From positions 1 through 64,000 of the forward strand of contig NZ_DASRBQ010000163.1 of NCBI RefSeq assembly GCF_035653575.1: a DNA stretch of 64,000 bases, given 5' to 3'. Positions 33,492-41,098 of this stretch are shown here, piece after piece. The stretch's first letter is position 1; each line of letters begins with the position of its first letter. Made by a program: the position numbers and the translations under genes. The notes beneath the pieces were generated by a model. It saw nothing but the letters and a program-made list of their open reading frames with translations, was not told the origin of the DNA and ran no database searches. The stretch is from Actinocrinis sp035653575 (lineage in GTDB: Bacteria; Actinomycetota; Actinomycetes; Streptomycetales; Catenulisporaceae).

Positions 33492-35129
33492 TCAGCGAGG
33501 CCAGCCGGGTGCGTCGGGGCGGGACTGCCAAGGCAGCGGTCCCGACGCGCGCCGGTACTCGACGCCGAGCGCGTCCAGCCTCCGTTCGTGCACTGCCAGG
33601 CGTCGCGCGAAGTCGCCGAAATCCCGGTCCCGCGAATCGCTCCACACGGTTTCGGCGAAGGCCGTCAGCCGGGGAAAGGCCATGTAGTCGACGGCGCGGG
33701 CCGAGTCGATGTGCTCGGTCCAGATGTTGCACTGCGCGCCGAGTACGTGCCCTGCTTCGCTCTCGCTGAGCGCCGCGGGAATGGGTTCGAAGGTGTAGAC
33801 GTGCTCGAGCGACGAGACCTTGCCGATGGGGGTCGGCTCGCCCGGGTCGTCGGACTGGCGCCAGTCGAGATAGACCTGGTCCTCGGGACAGAGCACCACA
33901 TCGTGTCCGCGCTTGGCGGCCGTGATCGCTCCGGTGATTCCGCGCCAGGAGGCGACGACCGCGTCTGGCGGCAGTTCGCCGTCGCAGATCTCGTCCCAGC
34001 CGTAGAGCACCCGGCCGTGGGCCGCGAGGTGCTCGGCGAGCCGGGCGACGTACCAGAACCGCAGCGCGTCGGCGTCCGGGAGTTCGCGTTCTGCGATGCG
34101 TTGCTTGGCGCGCGGGCTGGCCTCCCAGGGCCCGGTCGGGCATTCGTCGCCGCCGACGCCGATGTGCTTGGACGGGAACAGCTCGACGACCTCGTCGAAA
34201 ACGTCGCGGAGGAACTGGAGGGTGGATTCCTCGGCGTTGAGTACGTTGTCGAGGATGCCCCAGCGCGTCGCGACCTCAGGCTGGTCGGGCTGGCTCGGCG
34301 AGTCGGTGTTGCCCAGGTGCGGATACGCGGCGATCGCGGCTCCGGCATGGCCAGGCACGTCGATTTCGGGCACGACGGTGATGTGCCGGGCCGCCGCGTA
34401 GGCGACGATTTCCCTGATGTCGTCTTGGGTGTAGTAGCCGCCGTGCGGGCGGCCGTCGAACCGCTGGTGCCGCCGGTCACCGAGCGGGCTCTCCCGCCGC
34501 CAGGAGCCGACCTCGGTGAGACGCGGGTGGCGGCGGATCTCGAGGCGCCAGCCTTGGTCGTCGGTCAGGTGTAGATGCAGGACGTTGAGTTTGTGCTGCG
34601 CTATCAGGTCGATGAAGCGCAGCACGTCCTGCTTGGGCAGGAAGTGGCGGGCCACGTCGAGCAGCGCGCCGCGCCAGCCGAACCGGGGCCGGTCAGTGAT
34701 CGTGACCGCCGGGACGTCCCAGGGGCCTGAGCTGATCGGCGCGCGGCGGAAGACGGCGGACGGCAAGAGCATGCGGAGTGTCTGTGCGGCGTAGAAGAGC
34801 CCTGCGGTGGTCTCCGCTTCGAGCAGGGCGCCGGTCGTGGTCACCGTCAGGCGGTAGCCCTCGGGGCCGAGGCTGGCGGTGCTCGTCGTGGGATCGGTCA
34901 CGCGAAGGGTGATGGCGTCGGCTGGGCCGTGGCCGTCGCGTAGCGGAAGGCCGGTCGCTGGGCCGAGCGTACCGCGAAGCCAAGCGGCGACTTCGGCGCT
35001 GCGTTCGTCGGCATCGAGAACGGTGGTCGCGGTCAGCGTGAAGCGAAGCCGCACCGCCACGTCTATTTCCTGCGGCTCCGGGATGAGCCCCAGATCCGAA
35101 AGGTCGTCGATCACTCCAGGCGTCGTCAT
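33492..35129 (-). CDS. Beta-N-acetylhexosaminidase (GH20)
   Basis: 545 aa, ATG 2 bases after the ridA stop. GH20b N-terminal domain (to about residue 140), then the TIM barrel: FGWRGALLDVARHFLPKQDV, HLHLTDDQGWRLEI, VVPEIDVPGHAGAAIAAYP and the catalytic pair Asp328-Glu329 in KHIGVGGDECPTGPW; substrate-binding Trp in VLYGWDEI and CNIWTEHI. Retaining, substrate-assisted release of terminal GlcNAc/GalNAc. No signal peptide, so it works on imported oligosaccharides in the cytoplasm. Last gene of the leftward kinase-iclR-ridA operon, which suggests that it trims a chito-oligosaccharide whose end sugar is handled by the neighbours. Confidence 0.94.
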   Translation of the reverse strand: MTTPGVIDDLSDLGLIPEPQEIDVAVRLRFTLTATTVLDADERSAEVAAWLRGTLGPATGLPLRDGHGPADAITLRVTDPTTSTASLGPEGYRLTVTTTGALLEAETTAGLFYAAQTLRMLLPSAVFRRAPISSGPWDVPAVTITDRPRFGWRGALLDVARHFLPKQDVLRFIDLIAQHKLNVLHLHLTDDQGWRLEIRRHPRLTEVGSWRRESPLGDRRHQRFDGRPHGGYYTQDDIREIVAYAAARHITVVPEIDVPGHAGAAIAAYPHLGNTDSPSQPDQPEVATRWGILDNVLNAEESTLQFLRDVFDEVVELFPSKHIGVGGDECPTGPWEASPRAKQRIAERELPDADALRFWYVARLAEHLAAHGRVLYGWDEICDGELPPDAVVASWRGITGAITAAKRGHDVVLCPEDQVYLDWRQSDDPGEPTPIGKVSSLEHVYTFEPIPAALSESEAGHVLGAQCNIWTEHIDSARAVDYMAFPRLTAFAETVWSDSRDRDFGDFARRLAVHERRLDALGVEYRRASGPLPWQSRPDAPGWPR

Positions 35130-35131
35130 AT

Positions 35132-35515
35132 TCAGTCGTCCAGCACCGCGAGCGCATCGATCTCGACGAGCATCCCGGCGGGCAGGCCGACGTACACGGT
35201 CGTGCGCGCCGGGAACGGTGCGCTGACGAACGTGCTGTAGACCTCGTTCATCGCCGCGAAGTCCGCGACGTCGGTGAGATAGACCCGCATCATCATCACG
35301 TCGTCGAAGTCCGCGCCGGCGGCGCGCAGGATGGCCTGGACGTTGAGCAGCGTCTGCCGGGTCTGCTCGGCGACCGTCGTACCCGCGAACTGCCCGGTCG
35401 CCGGATCGACCGGGCCCTGCCCGGCTACCTGCAGGATGTTGCCCTTGCGGACGGCCTGCGAATACGAGGCGACTGGCGCCGGCGCGTCCGCCGTGGTGAC
35501 GGCGATCTTGGGCAT
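35132..35515 (-). CDS. RidA-family enamine/imine deaminase
   Basis: 127 aa, full-length RidA fold: ASYSQAVRKGNILQVAGQGP, TRQTLLNVQAILRAAGADFD, and the FPARTTVYVGLP loop with the catalytic Arg. RidA hydrolyses reactive enamines/imines (2-aminoacrylate and similar) released by PLP-dependent dehydratases. A PLP dehydratase-like enzyme is encoded across the divergent promoter (37422-38687), so a protective or accelerating role for that reaction is likely. Two bases from the IclR gene and two from GH20. Confidence 0.92.
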   Translation of the reverse strand: MPKIAVTTADAPAPVASYSQAVRKGNILQVAGQGPVDPATGQFAGTTVAEQTRQTLLNVQAILRAAGADFDDVMMMRVYLTDVADFAAMNEVYSTFVSAPFPARTTVYVGLPAGMLVEIDALAVLDD

Positions 35516-35517
35516 CG

Positions 35518-36288
35518 CTAGTTCTCCTGGTCGTGGTGCGGGGATCGGGCGGTCCAGCCGAGTTCCGCGGAGGCGGCGTCGGCGGCGGCGAGTAGATCAG
35601 GGAGCAGGGCGAGCACGCCGGAATACGTGAGCGTGGGTTCGGGCACTGAGAGCGACGCAGCGGCCAGGACGGTACCGGCGGCGTCCCGGATCGGAGCCGC
35701 CACGCAGTTGATGTAGTCCTCATGCTCGGCGCGGTCTTCGGCGTGGCCTTGGGCGGCAACCTTGGCGAGCTCGGCCTCGAAGACGCCCGGGTCGGTGATG
35801 GTGTTCGGCGTGTAGCGCTCGAAGCCGAGCCTGCTGATCGCGCCCTTGCGGCGCGGTTCGGGCAGCCCGGCGAGCAGGACCTTGCCGACCGCGGTGCAGT
35901 GCGCGGGGGCGAGTGCGCCGATGCGCGAGTTCATCCGTACGGGATGTCTGCTGTCGTACTTGTCGATGTAGACGACGGTGCCTTCCACGTACGCCGCGAG
36001 ATGCACCGTGTGGCCGTGCTTCTGGTTGAGCGCGGCGAGGTGGGGCGCGGCGAGCCGGCGTATATCGAGATCGTCGAGGGCTTGGTGGGCCAGCGCGAAC
36101 AGGCGCGGTCCGAGCCGGTACCGGTGTTGCTCGTCGTGGCGGGCGAAGCCCTGTGACTCAAGGGTCTGAAGCAGCCGGAGCACGGTCGACTTGTGCACAT
36201 CGAGCAGCGCGGCGAGTTGGTCGAGGGTCTTCGGGCCGCCGCCGAGGTCGGTCAGGATGCGCAGGGCGCGATCCACGGTCTGGCTCAT
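35518..36288 (-). CDS. IclR-family transcriptional regulator
   Basis: 256 aa. N-terminal winged helix (TVDRALRILTDLGGGPKTLD, HKSTVLRLLQTLESQGFARH) and the C-terminal effector domain (HCTAVGKVLLAGLPEPRR, EHEDYINCVAAPIRDAAGTV). The start overlaps the kinase stop by four bases. Effector domains of this family bind small acids, often sugar acids such as KDG. It is the only local regulator, and two palindromes typical of such dimers lie in the divergent promoter at 37357-37394, so it probably controls both arms of the cluster. Confidence 0.9.
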   Translation of the reverse strand: MSQTVDRALRILTDLGGGPKTLDQLAALLDVHKSTVLRLLQTLESQGFARHDEQHRYRLGPRLFALAHQALDDLDIRRLAAPHLAALNQKHGHTVHLAAYVEGTVVYIDKYDSRHPVRMNSRIGALAPAHCTAVGKVLLAGLPEPRRKGAISRLGFERYTPNTITDPGVFEAELAKVAAQGHAEDRAEHEDYINCVAAPIRDAAGTVLAAASLSVPEPTLTYSGVLALLPDLLAAADAASAELGWTARSPHHDQEN

Positions 36289-37289
36289 GCGGCGCCTGCC
36301 TTGATCTCATTGATCTCGGCGCCGGGTGCCAGTTCGGCTACGCGGTCCGGTAGCTCTCCGGTCGCGAGAAAGCGCTCGATCGCCGCCTGGTCCGGCATCG
36401 TCCCGAGGTCGCCGCGCACCCGGAGGGCGCAGGACGCGGCGAGCGTGCCGAGCCGCAGCCGGTCTCGCAGCGGCAGCCCGCGTAGTGTCCCGGCGATGAA
36501 TCCGGCGGCGAACGCGTCCCCGGCCCCGGTCGGTTCGGCGATCTCGACCGGCAGCGCGGGCACGTCGACCCGCTGGCCCGCCTCGAAGCCGACGGCCCCG
36601 TCAGCCCCCTGTTTCACCACGAGGGTGCGCGGCTCGGGCATCAGCCGGCGCAGCTCGTCCGGATCGCCGACGCCGCAGACCGCCTCGGCTTCGTCGGCGC
36701 CGATGAAGACCAGGTCGGCGCGGCGGGCCAGGTCGATCAGCACCGCCGGGTCGCGCCCGGCCCACAGTGCGGGACGGAAGTTCACGTCGAAGGCGACGAT
36801 TCGGCCGGGCTGCGGCGAGTCCAAGAATGCCGAGGCGAGTGCGGCACAGGAATCCGAGATCGCTGCGGTGATGCCGCTGAAGTGCAGAAGCGGTGTATCG
36901 CGGACGGCAGCGGCGTCAGCCAGGGCCGGGCTCATATCGCAGGCCGCTGATCCGGCGCGGTAATAACGCATGACGGTGGACGGCGAGCCCCCAGCCGTAT
37001 CCGCGCGGGAATCGACGATTTCCTTGACGTACAGGCCGGTTTGGCGACGCGGATCGACTTCGACATCTGACACGTCCACGCCGTGCCCGGCGAGCGTGCG
37101 CAGGATTACGCGGCCGAAGTGGTCGTCGCCGACCCGGCCGACCCAGCGGGCCTGAATGCCGAGCGCCGCGAGCGTGCACGCGACGTTGGCCTCGGCGCCG
37201 CCGACGGTTAGCGCGTATTCGGTCGCGTCCTCGTCGGGGATGAGCACCGCCAGGGCCTCACCGACGCAGGTCACCGCCCGATCAATCAC
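36285..37289 (-). CDS. PfkB sugar kinase, probably 2-keto-3-deoxygluconate kinase
   Basis: 334 aa. PfkB fold: VGGAEANVACTLAALGIQAR, GRVGDDHFGRVI, FDVNFRPALW, the IGADEAEAV region and the catalytic PTGAGDAFAAGF. The FDVNFRPALW segment and the order of motifs resemble KdgK. Together with the KDPG aldolase gene of the divergent arm this favours phosphorylation of 2-keto-3-deoxygluconate (KDG) to KDPG. Fructokinase or another hexose kinase is possible from sequence alone. First gene of the leftward operon. Confidence 0.82.
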   Translation of the reverse strand: MIDRAVTCVGEALAVLIPDEDATEYALTVGGAEANVACTLAALGIQARWVGRVGDDHFGRVILRTLAGHGVDVSDVEVDPRRQTGLYVKEIVDSRADTAGGSPSTVMRYYRAGSAACDMSPALADAAAVRDTPLLHFSGITAAISDSCAALASAFLDSPQPGRIVAFDVNFRPALWAGRDPAVLIDLARRADLVFIGADEAEAVCGVGDPDELRRLMPEPRTLVVKQGADGAVGFEAGQRVDVPALPVEIAEPTGAGDAFAAGFIAGTLRGLPLRDRLRLGTLAASCALRVRGDLGTMPDQAAIERFLATGELPDRVAELAPGAEINEIKAGAA

Positions 37290-37356
37290 GTGCCGCCGCC
37301 CTCCCGCTCCGCGTGGTCATGCCTTGCCGTACCGCGCTGCCGGATGCTACAACCGG

Positions 37357-37373
37357 TTGAGCAATATGCGCAA
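37357..37373. promoter_or_regulatory. Operator 1 of the divergent sugar-acid cluster
   Basis: TTGAGCAATATGCGCAA: 6-base arms (one mismatch) around a 5-base AT-rich spacer. The perfect palindrome CAACCGGTTG (37350-37359) overlaps its left edge. Probable IclR binding site. Confidence 0.6.
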
Positions 37374-37377
37374 TCAC

Positions 37378-37394
37378 GTTGCATATGTTGCAAC
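37378..37394. promoter_or_regulatory. Operator 2 of the divergent sugar-acid cluster
   Basis: GTTGCATATGTTGCAAC: perfect 6-base arms around TATGT; same 17-base size as operator 1, centre-to-centre distance 21 bases (two helical turns). Confidence 0.7.
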
Positions 37395-37421
37395 AAGGCG
37401 AGCTTATTCGCGAGGAGGGTC

Positions 37422-38687
37422 GTGGACGGCGCAGCACTTGGGGCCTTGGCCGCTGAGCGGATCGACTGGCGATACAAGGGTTTTCCGGCGCGATTCGACG
37501 GGCTGACAGTGGGCGACCTCGTCGCGACCAAGCCTGCGCTCACGCAGTTCGGCACTCCCCTGCTCGTCCTCGATGGTCCCGCGCTCAACCACAATCTGAC
37601 CCTGATGGCCCAGTACTGCGCGAAGCACGGGGTCGACCTCGCACCCCACGGCAAGACCACGATGGCTCCGCAGCTGTTCGCCCGCCAACTCGACGCCGGC
37701 TGCTGGGGAATCACCGCCGCGACGATCGCGCACCTGCGGACCTACCGGGCGTTCGGGGTCGCGACGATCGTGCTCGCCAATCAGCTCGTCGACGCCGACT
37801 CGCTGCGCTGGGTCGCCGGCGAGCTGCGCCGCTCGCCGCGGTTCCGCCTGCTGTGCTTCGCCGATTCGGTCGCCGGAGCGCAGCTGATGCAGGCGGCCCT
37901 CGCCGAGGCGGACGCGCCGCGCCCGGTGGAGATCGTGATCGACCTCGGCGCACCGGGCGGCCGGACCGGCTGCCGGAACCTGGACGAAGCGCAGGCTGTG
38001 GCGCGTGCGGTTCGCGCGGCGGATCGGCTGCGGCTCGTCGGCGCCGGCGGCTTCGAGGGGGCATTGGCTCCCGATCGCGCGCCGCAGAGCGTCGAGCACA
38101 TCCGTGAGTATCTTCGTTCTCTGCGCCAGCTCGTGGTCCGGCTCGACGAGGCGGGGTTGTTCGACGAGACCGAGGAGATCATCGCGACGGCCGGCGGCAG
38201 CGCGTACTTCGACGATGTGGTCGAGATCCTCGGCGGTGAGTGGAAGGCCTCCCGGCCGGTGCGGACCGTGTTGCGCAGCGGCGCCTATATAACGCATGAC
38301 GACGGCCACTATCGAAGGCTGACACCGCTTGCCGCAGACGCCGGTTTCCGGCCCGCGCTCAGCGTCCGCGGTCGCGTGCTCTCGACTCCCGAGCCGGGTC
38401 TCGCGCTGCTGGACTTCGGTAAACGCGACGCGCCGTTCGACCTGGGCCTGCCCGAGCCGCACACCGTCGAGCGCGCGGACGGCTCTACGCAACGACTGAC
38501 CGGCTGTTCGATCGCCGCACTCGCCGACCAGCACGCTTTTCTGCGGCATGGCGACGACACGCGGTTGCGCGTCGGCGAGGTCGTCGCCTGCGGCATCTCG
38601 CATCCGTGCACTGCTTTCGACAAGTGGCAGCTGATTCCGGTCGTCGAGGAAGGGCACGTCGTGGACGTTATCCGCACGTTCTTCTAG
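37422..38687 (+). CDS. Fold-III PLP enzyme, D-serine dehydratase/amino-acid deaminase-like
   Basis: 421 aa from the GTG at 37422 (GAGGAGGG just upstream). Alanine-racemase-type barrel with the PLP lysine Lys78 in VDLAPHGKTTMAPQL, and the C-terminal zinc site His394/Cys396 in CGISHPCTAFDKW, as in DSD1-type D-serine dehydratases and D-threonine aldolases. Such enzymes remove water and ammonia from D-hydroxy-amino acids. In this neighbourhood the substrate may be D-glucosaminate, which would yield KDG for the kinase. That specificity is inferred; annotation as D-threonine aldolase or D-serine dehydratase is the plain alternative. Confidence 0.86.
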   Translation: MDGAALGALAAERIDWRYKGFPARFDGLTVGDLVATKPALTQFGTPLLVLDGPALNHNLTLMAQYCAKHGVDLAPHGKTTMAPQLFARQLDAGCWGITAATIAHLRTYRAFGVATIVLANQLVDADSLRWVAGELRRSPRFRLLCFADSVAGAQLMQAALAEADAPRPVEIVIDLGAPGGRTGCRNLDEAQAVARAVRAADRLRLVGAGGFEGALAPDRAPQSVEHIREYLRSLRQLVVRLDEAGLFDETEEIIATAGGSAYFDDVVEILGGEWKASRPVRTVLRSGAYITHDDGHYRRLTPLAADAGFRPALSVRGRVLSTPEPGLALLDFGKRDAPFDLGLPEPHTVERADGSTQRLTGCSIAALADQHAFLRHGDDTRLRVGEVVACGISHPCTAFDKWQLIPVVEEGHVVDVIRTFF

Positions 38688-38723
38688 ACAGCACCGACCT
38701 CTGAACACCGGCAAGGCGAGAGT

Positions 38724-40364
38724 GTGAGCGCGATGGAAAACAAGGGCACGGATACGGCGCCGAGAGTGCTGTTCCGCGGCTGCCACGTGATCGACGGTAC
38801 CGGCGCGCCGCGGACACGCGCCGATGTCGCGCTCGCGGGCGGAAGGATCGCGTCCGTCGGCGAGGAGGCCGCCCAGTTCGAAGCCGATCGCGTCGTCGAC
38901 GCCTCAGGGCTCATACTCGCTCCCGGGTTCATCGACATGCACGCGCACTCGGACCTGGCGCTGCTCGTCGACAAGGAGCATCTGGCGAAGACGTCCCAGG
39001 GCGTCACGCTCGAAGTCCTCGGCCAGGACGGCCTGAGCTACGCCCCGGTGGACGACGGCGCGCTGAAACAGTTGCGCCAGCAGATCTCCGGCTGGCACGG
39101 CGACCCCGAGGACCTCGCCTGGGACTGGCGCACCGTCGGCGAGTACCTGGACCGGATCGACGAGGGCTGCGCCGTGAACGCGGTCTACCTCGTGCCTCAG
39201 GGAACACTGCGAATGCTGTGCGTCGGCAATGACGATCGTCCGGCGACTGAGCCTGAGCTGGCCGCGATGCGACGCCTGCTCGCCGAGGGGTTGCAGCAAG
39301 GCGCGGTCGGCATGAGCAGCGGTCTGACATACACGCCGGGCATGTATGCGGACACTGACGAGCTGATCGAGCTGTGCCGCGTGGTCGCCGAGCACGGCGG
39401 CTATTACAGCCCGCACCACCGCAGCTACGGCATCGGCGCCATCGAGGCCTACGAGGAGATGATCCGGGTCAGCGAACAGTCCGGCTGCCCGCTTCACCTC
39501 GCGCACGCGACGCTGAACTTCTCCGTCAACGCGGGCCGGGCGCCGGACCTACTGGAGCTGATCGACGAAGCCTCCGCGCGCGGCGTGGACATCACGCTCG
39601 ACAGCTATCCCTACCTTCCCGGGGCGACGACGCTCGCCGCGTTGCTGCCCAGCTGGGCGGCGATCGGCGGCCCGGACGCGCTCGCGGCCCGGCTGCGCGA
39701 CCCTGCCGCCCGCGCGCGGATGACGGCGGACCTCGAAGTCACCGGCTCGGACGGGTGCCACGGCGTACCGATCGACTGGGCCGCGATCCAGATCAGCGGC
39801 ACGCGGCACGCGTCCAACAGCGCGCTGGCCGGCCTGACCGTGGCCGAGGCCGCCGCGCGGGCCGGCCAGCCGCCCGCAGAGTTCTGCTTCGACCTGCTGC
39901 TCGCCGACGACCTGGGCGTCTCCTGCCTGCTGCACGTCGGCAACGAGGAGAATGTGCGCACCATCCTGCGGCACCCCGCGCACCTCGTCGGCAGCGACGG
40001 TCTGCTGATCGGCGAGCGGCCGCATCCGCGCGCGTGGGGCACCTTCCCGCGCTACCTCGGGCACTACGTGCGGGAGGAAGGACTGCTCACGTTGGAGGAG
40101 TGCATCGCGCAGATGACCGGCCGGGCGGCGCGCCGACTCGGACTTACCGACCGCGGAAGGGTCGCGCCGGGACTGGCTGCCGACGTAGTGTTGTTCGACC
40201 CCGAGAAGGTGGCCGACCGGGCGACGTTCGAGCAGCCGCGTCGAACCGCGACCGGCATCCCCTACGTTCTGGTCGGCGGAGAATTCGTGATCGACGACCA
40301 TCGGCGCACTCAGACCACACCGGGGCGGGCGCTGCGGCGCGGCGCGCGGCGGCGGAACCCATGA
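38724..40364 (+). CDS. D-aminoacylase-like amidohydrolase (N-acyl deacetylase)
   Basis: 546 aa, GTG start with AAGGCGAGA upstream. Amidohydrolase of the N-acyl-D-amino-acid deacylase family: FIDMHAHSDLALL (His73, His75), later ligand histidines in PLHLAHATLN and the Asp region HLVGSDGLLIGERPHPRAWG. The usual metal-ligand Cys of the GNCG motif is replaced: here the site reads LEVLGQDGLSYAP (Asp102), so the substrate or metal site differs from classical D-aminoacylase. Beside a glucosaminate-dehydratase candidate it may deacetylate N-acetyl-D-glucosaminate; that is inference. 36 bases after the PLP enzyme. Confidence 0.85.
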   Translation: MSAMENKGTDTAPRVLFRGCHVIDGTGAPRTRADVALAGGRIASVGEEAAQFEADRVVDASGLILAPGFIDMHAHSDLALLVDKEHLAKTSQGVTLEVLGQDGLSYAPVDDGALKQLRQQISGWHGDPEDLAWDWRTVGEYLDRIDEGCAVNAVYLVPQGTLRMLCVGNDDRPATEPELAAMRRLLAEGLQQGAVGMSSGLTYTPGMYADTDELIELCRVVAEHGGYYSPHHRSYGIGAIEAYEEMIRVSEQSGCPLHLAHATLNFSVNAGRAPDLLELIDEASARGVDITLDSYPYLPGATTLAALLPSWAAIGGPDALAARLRDPAARARMTADLEVTGSDGCHGVPIDWAAIQISGTRHASNSALAGLTVAEAAARAGQPPAEFCFDLLLADDLGVSCLLHVGNEENVRTILRHPAHLVGSDGLLIGERPHPRAWGTFPRYLGHYVREEGLLTLEECIAQMTGRAARRLGLTDRGRVAPGLAADVVLFDPEKVADRATFEQPRRTATGIPYVLVGGEFVIDDHRRTQTTPGRALRRGARRRNP

Positions 40365-40381
40365 CGGACGCGGAGGTACGA

Positions 40382-41077
40382 ATGCAGGCATCGCAGGTTC
40401 ACGGGTCGGCGCACGCGCAGGCACTCGAACACCCCACACGGCGTCCCGACCCGCTGGATCTGCTGGCCCGCGACCGCGTGCTGTGCATCGTGCGCGCCAA
40501 CCAGGTCGCCGACGCGGCGGGGCTGGCCGCGGCGCTGGCCGCAGCGGGCATCCGGCTGGTCGAGTTCACCTTCACCATCCCCGGCGTGCTCGAGGCGATC
40601 GAAGAGGCGGCCGAGGTGCCCGGCAGCGTGATCGGCGCGGGAACGGTGCTGACGGCGAGTCACGCCCGCGACGCGGTGGCCGCGGGCGCGCGCTTCCTGC
40701 TGACGCCCGACATACGGCCGGACGTCGCGACGGCGGCGCAGGCGTGCGGCGTGCCGCTGATCATGGGCGCGCTCACGCCGACCGAGCTGAGCCGGGCATT
40801 CGAGCTCGGGGCGGCGGCGGTCAAGGTGTTCCCGGCGCGGATCGGCGGCCCGGCTTACCTGCGCGACCTGCTCGGACCGTTCCCCGGCGCCCGGCTGATC
40901 CCCACCGGCGGGGTCAACGCGGCGAACGCCCGAGGGTTCCTCGACGCCGGAGCGGCCGCGGTCGGCGCGGGGACCGACGTGGTGCCGCCGACCCTGGTCG
41001 AGCGCGGCGACCACGAGGCCATCGCCGAGAAGGCGCGGGAGTTCGTGCGGGCGCTCGAGCCGGAGCCGCAACAGTAG
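40382..41077 (+). CDS. eda: KDPG/KHG aldolase
   Basis: 231 aa from the ATG at 40382, preferred because GGAGG lies 5 bases upstream; an in-frame ATG at 40361 overlapping the previous stop is the alternative. Class I aldolase with Glu61 in VEFTFTIPG, the pyruvate-binding GAGTVL, and the Schiff-base Lys148 in AAVKVFPARIGG; IPTGGVNAAN and VGAGTDVV close the phosphate site. Cleaves 2-keto-3-deoxy-6-phosphogluconate to pyruvate and glyceraldehyde 3-phosphate. The first 20 residues are an extra tail. Ends the rightward arm and would finish the pathway started by the neighbouring enzymes. Confidence 0.92.
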   Translation: MQASQVHGSAHAQALEHPTRRPDPLDLLARDRVLCIVRANQVADAAGLAAALAAAGIRLVEFTFTIPGVLEAIEEAAEVPGSVIGAGTVLTASHARDAVAAGARFLLTPDIRPDVATAAQACGVPLIMGALTPTELSRAFELGAAAVKVFPARIGGPAYLRDLLGPFPGARLIPTGGVNAANARGFLDAGAAAVGAGTDVVPPTLVERGDHEAIAEKAREFVRALEPEPQQ

Positions 41078-41098
41078 CGCTCCTGGGCCCGGCCGCGC

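Noticed and set aside
33406..34143. Leftward frame antisense to the lactonase end and out of frame in GH20
   Set aside because: Covered by GH20 in another frame, which carries the catalytic motifs.
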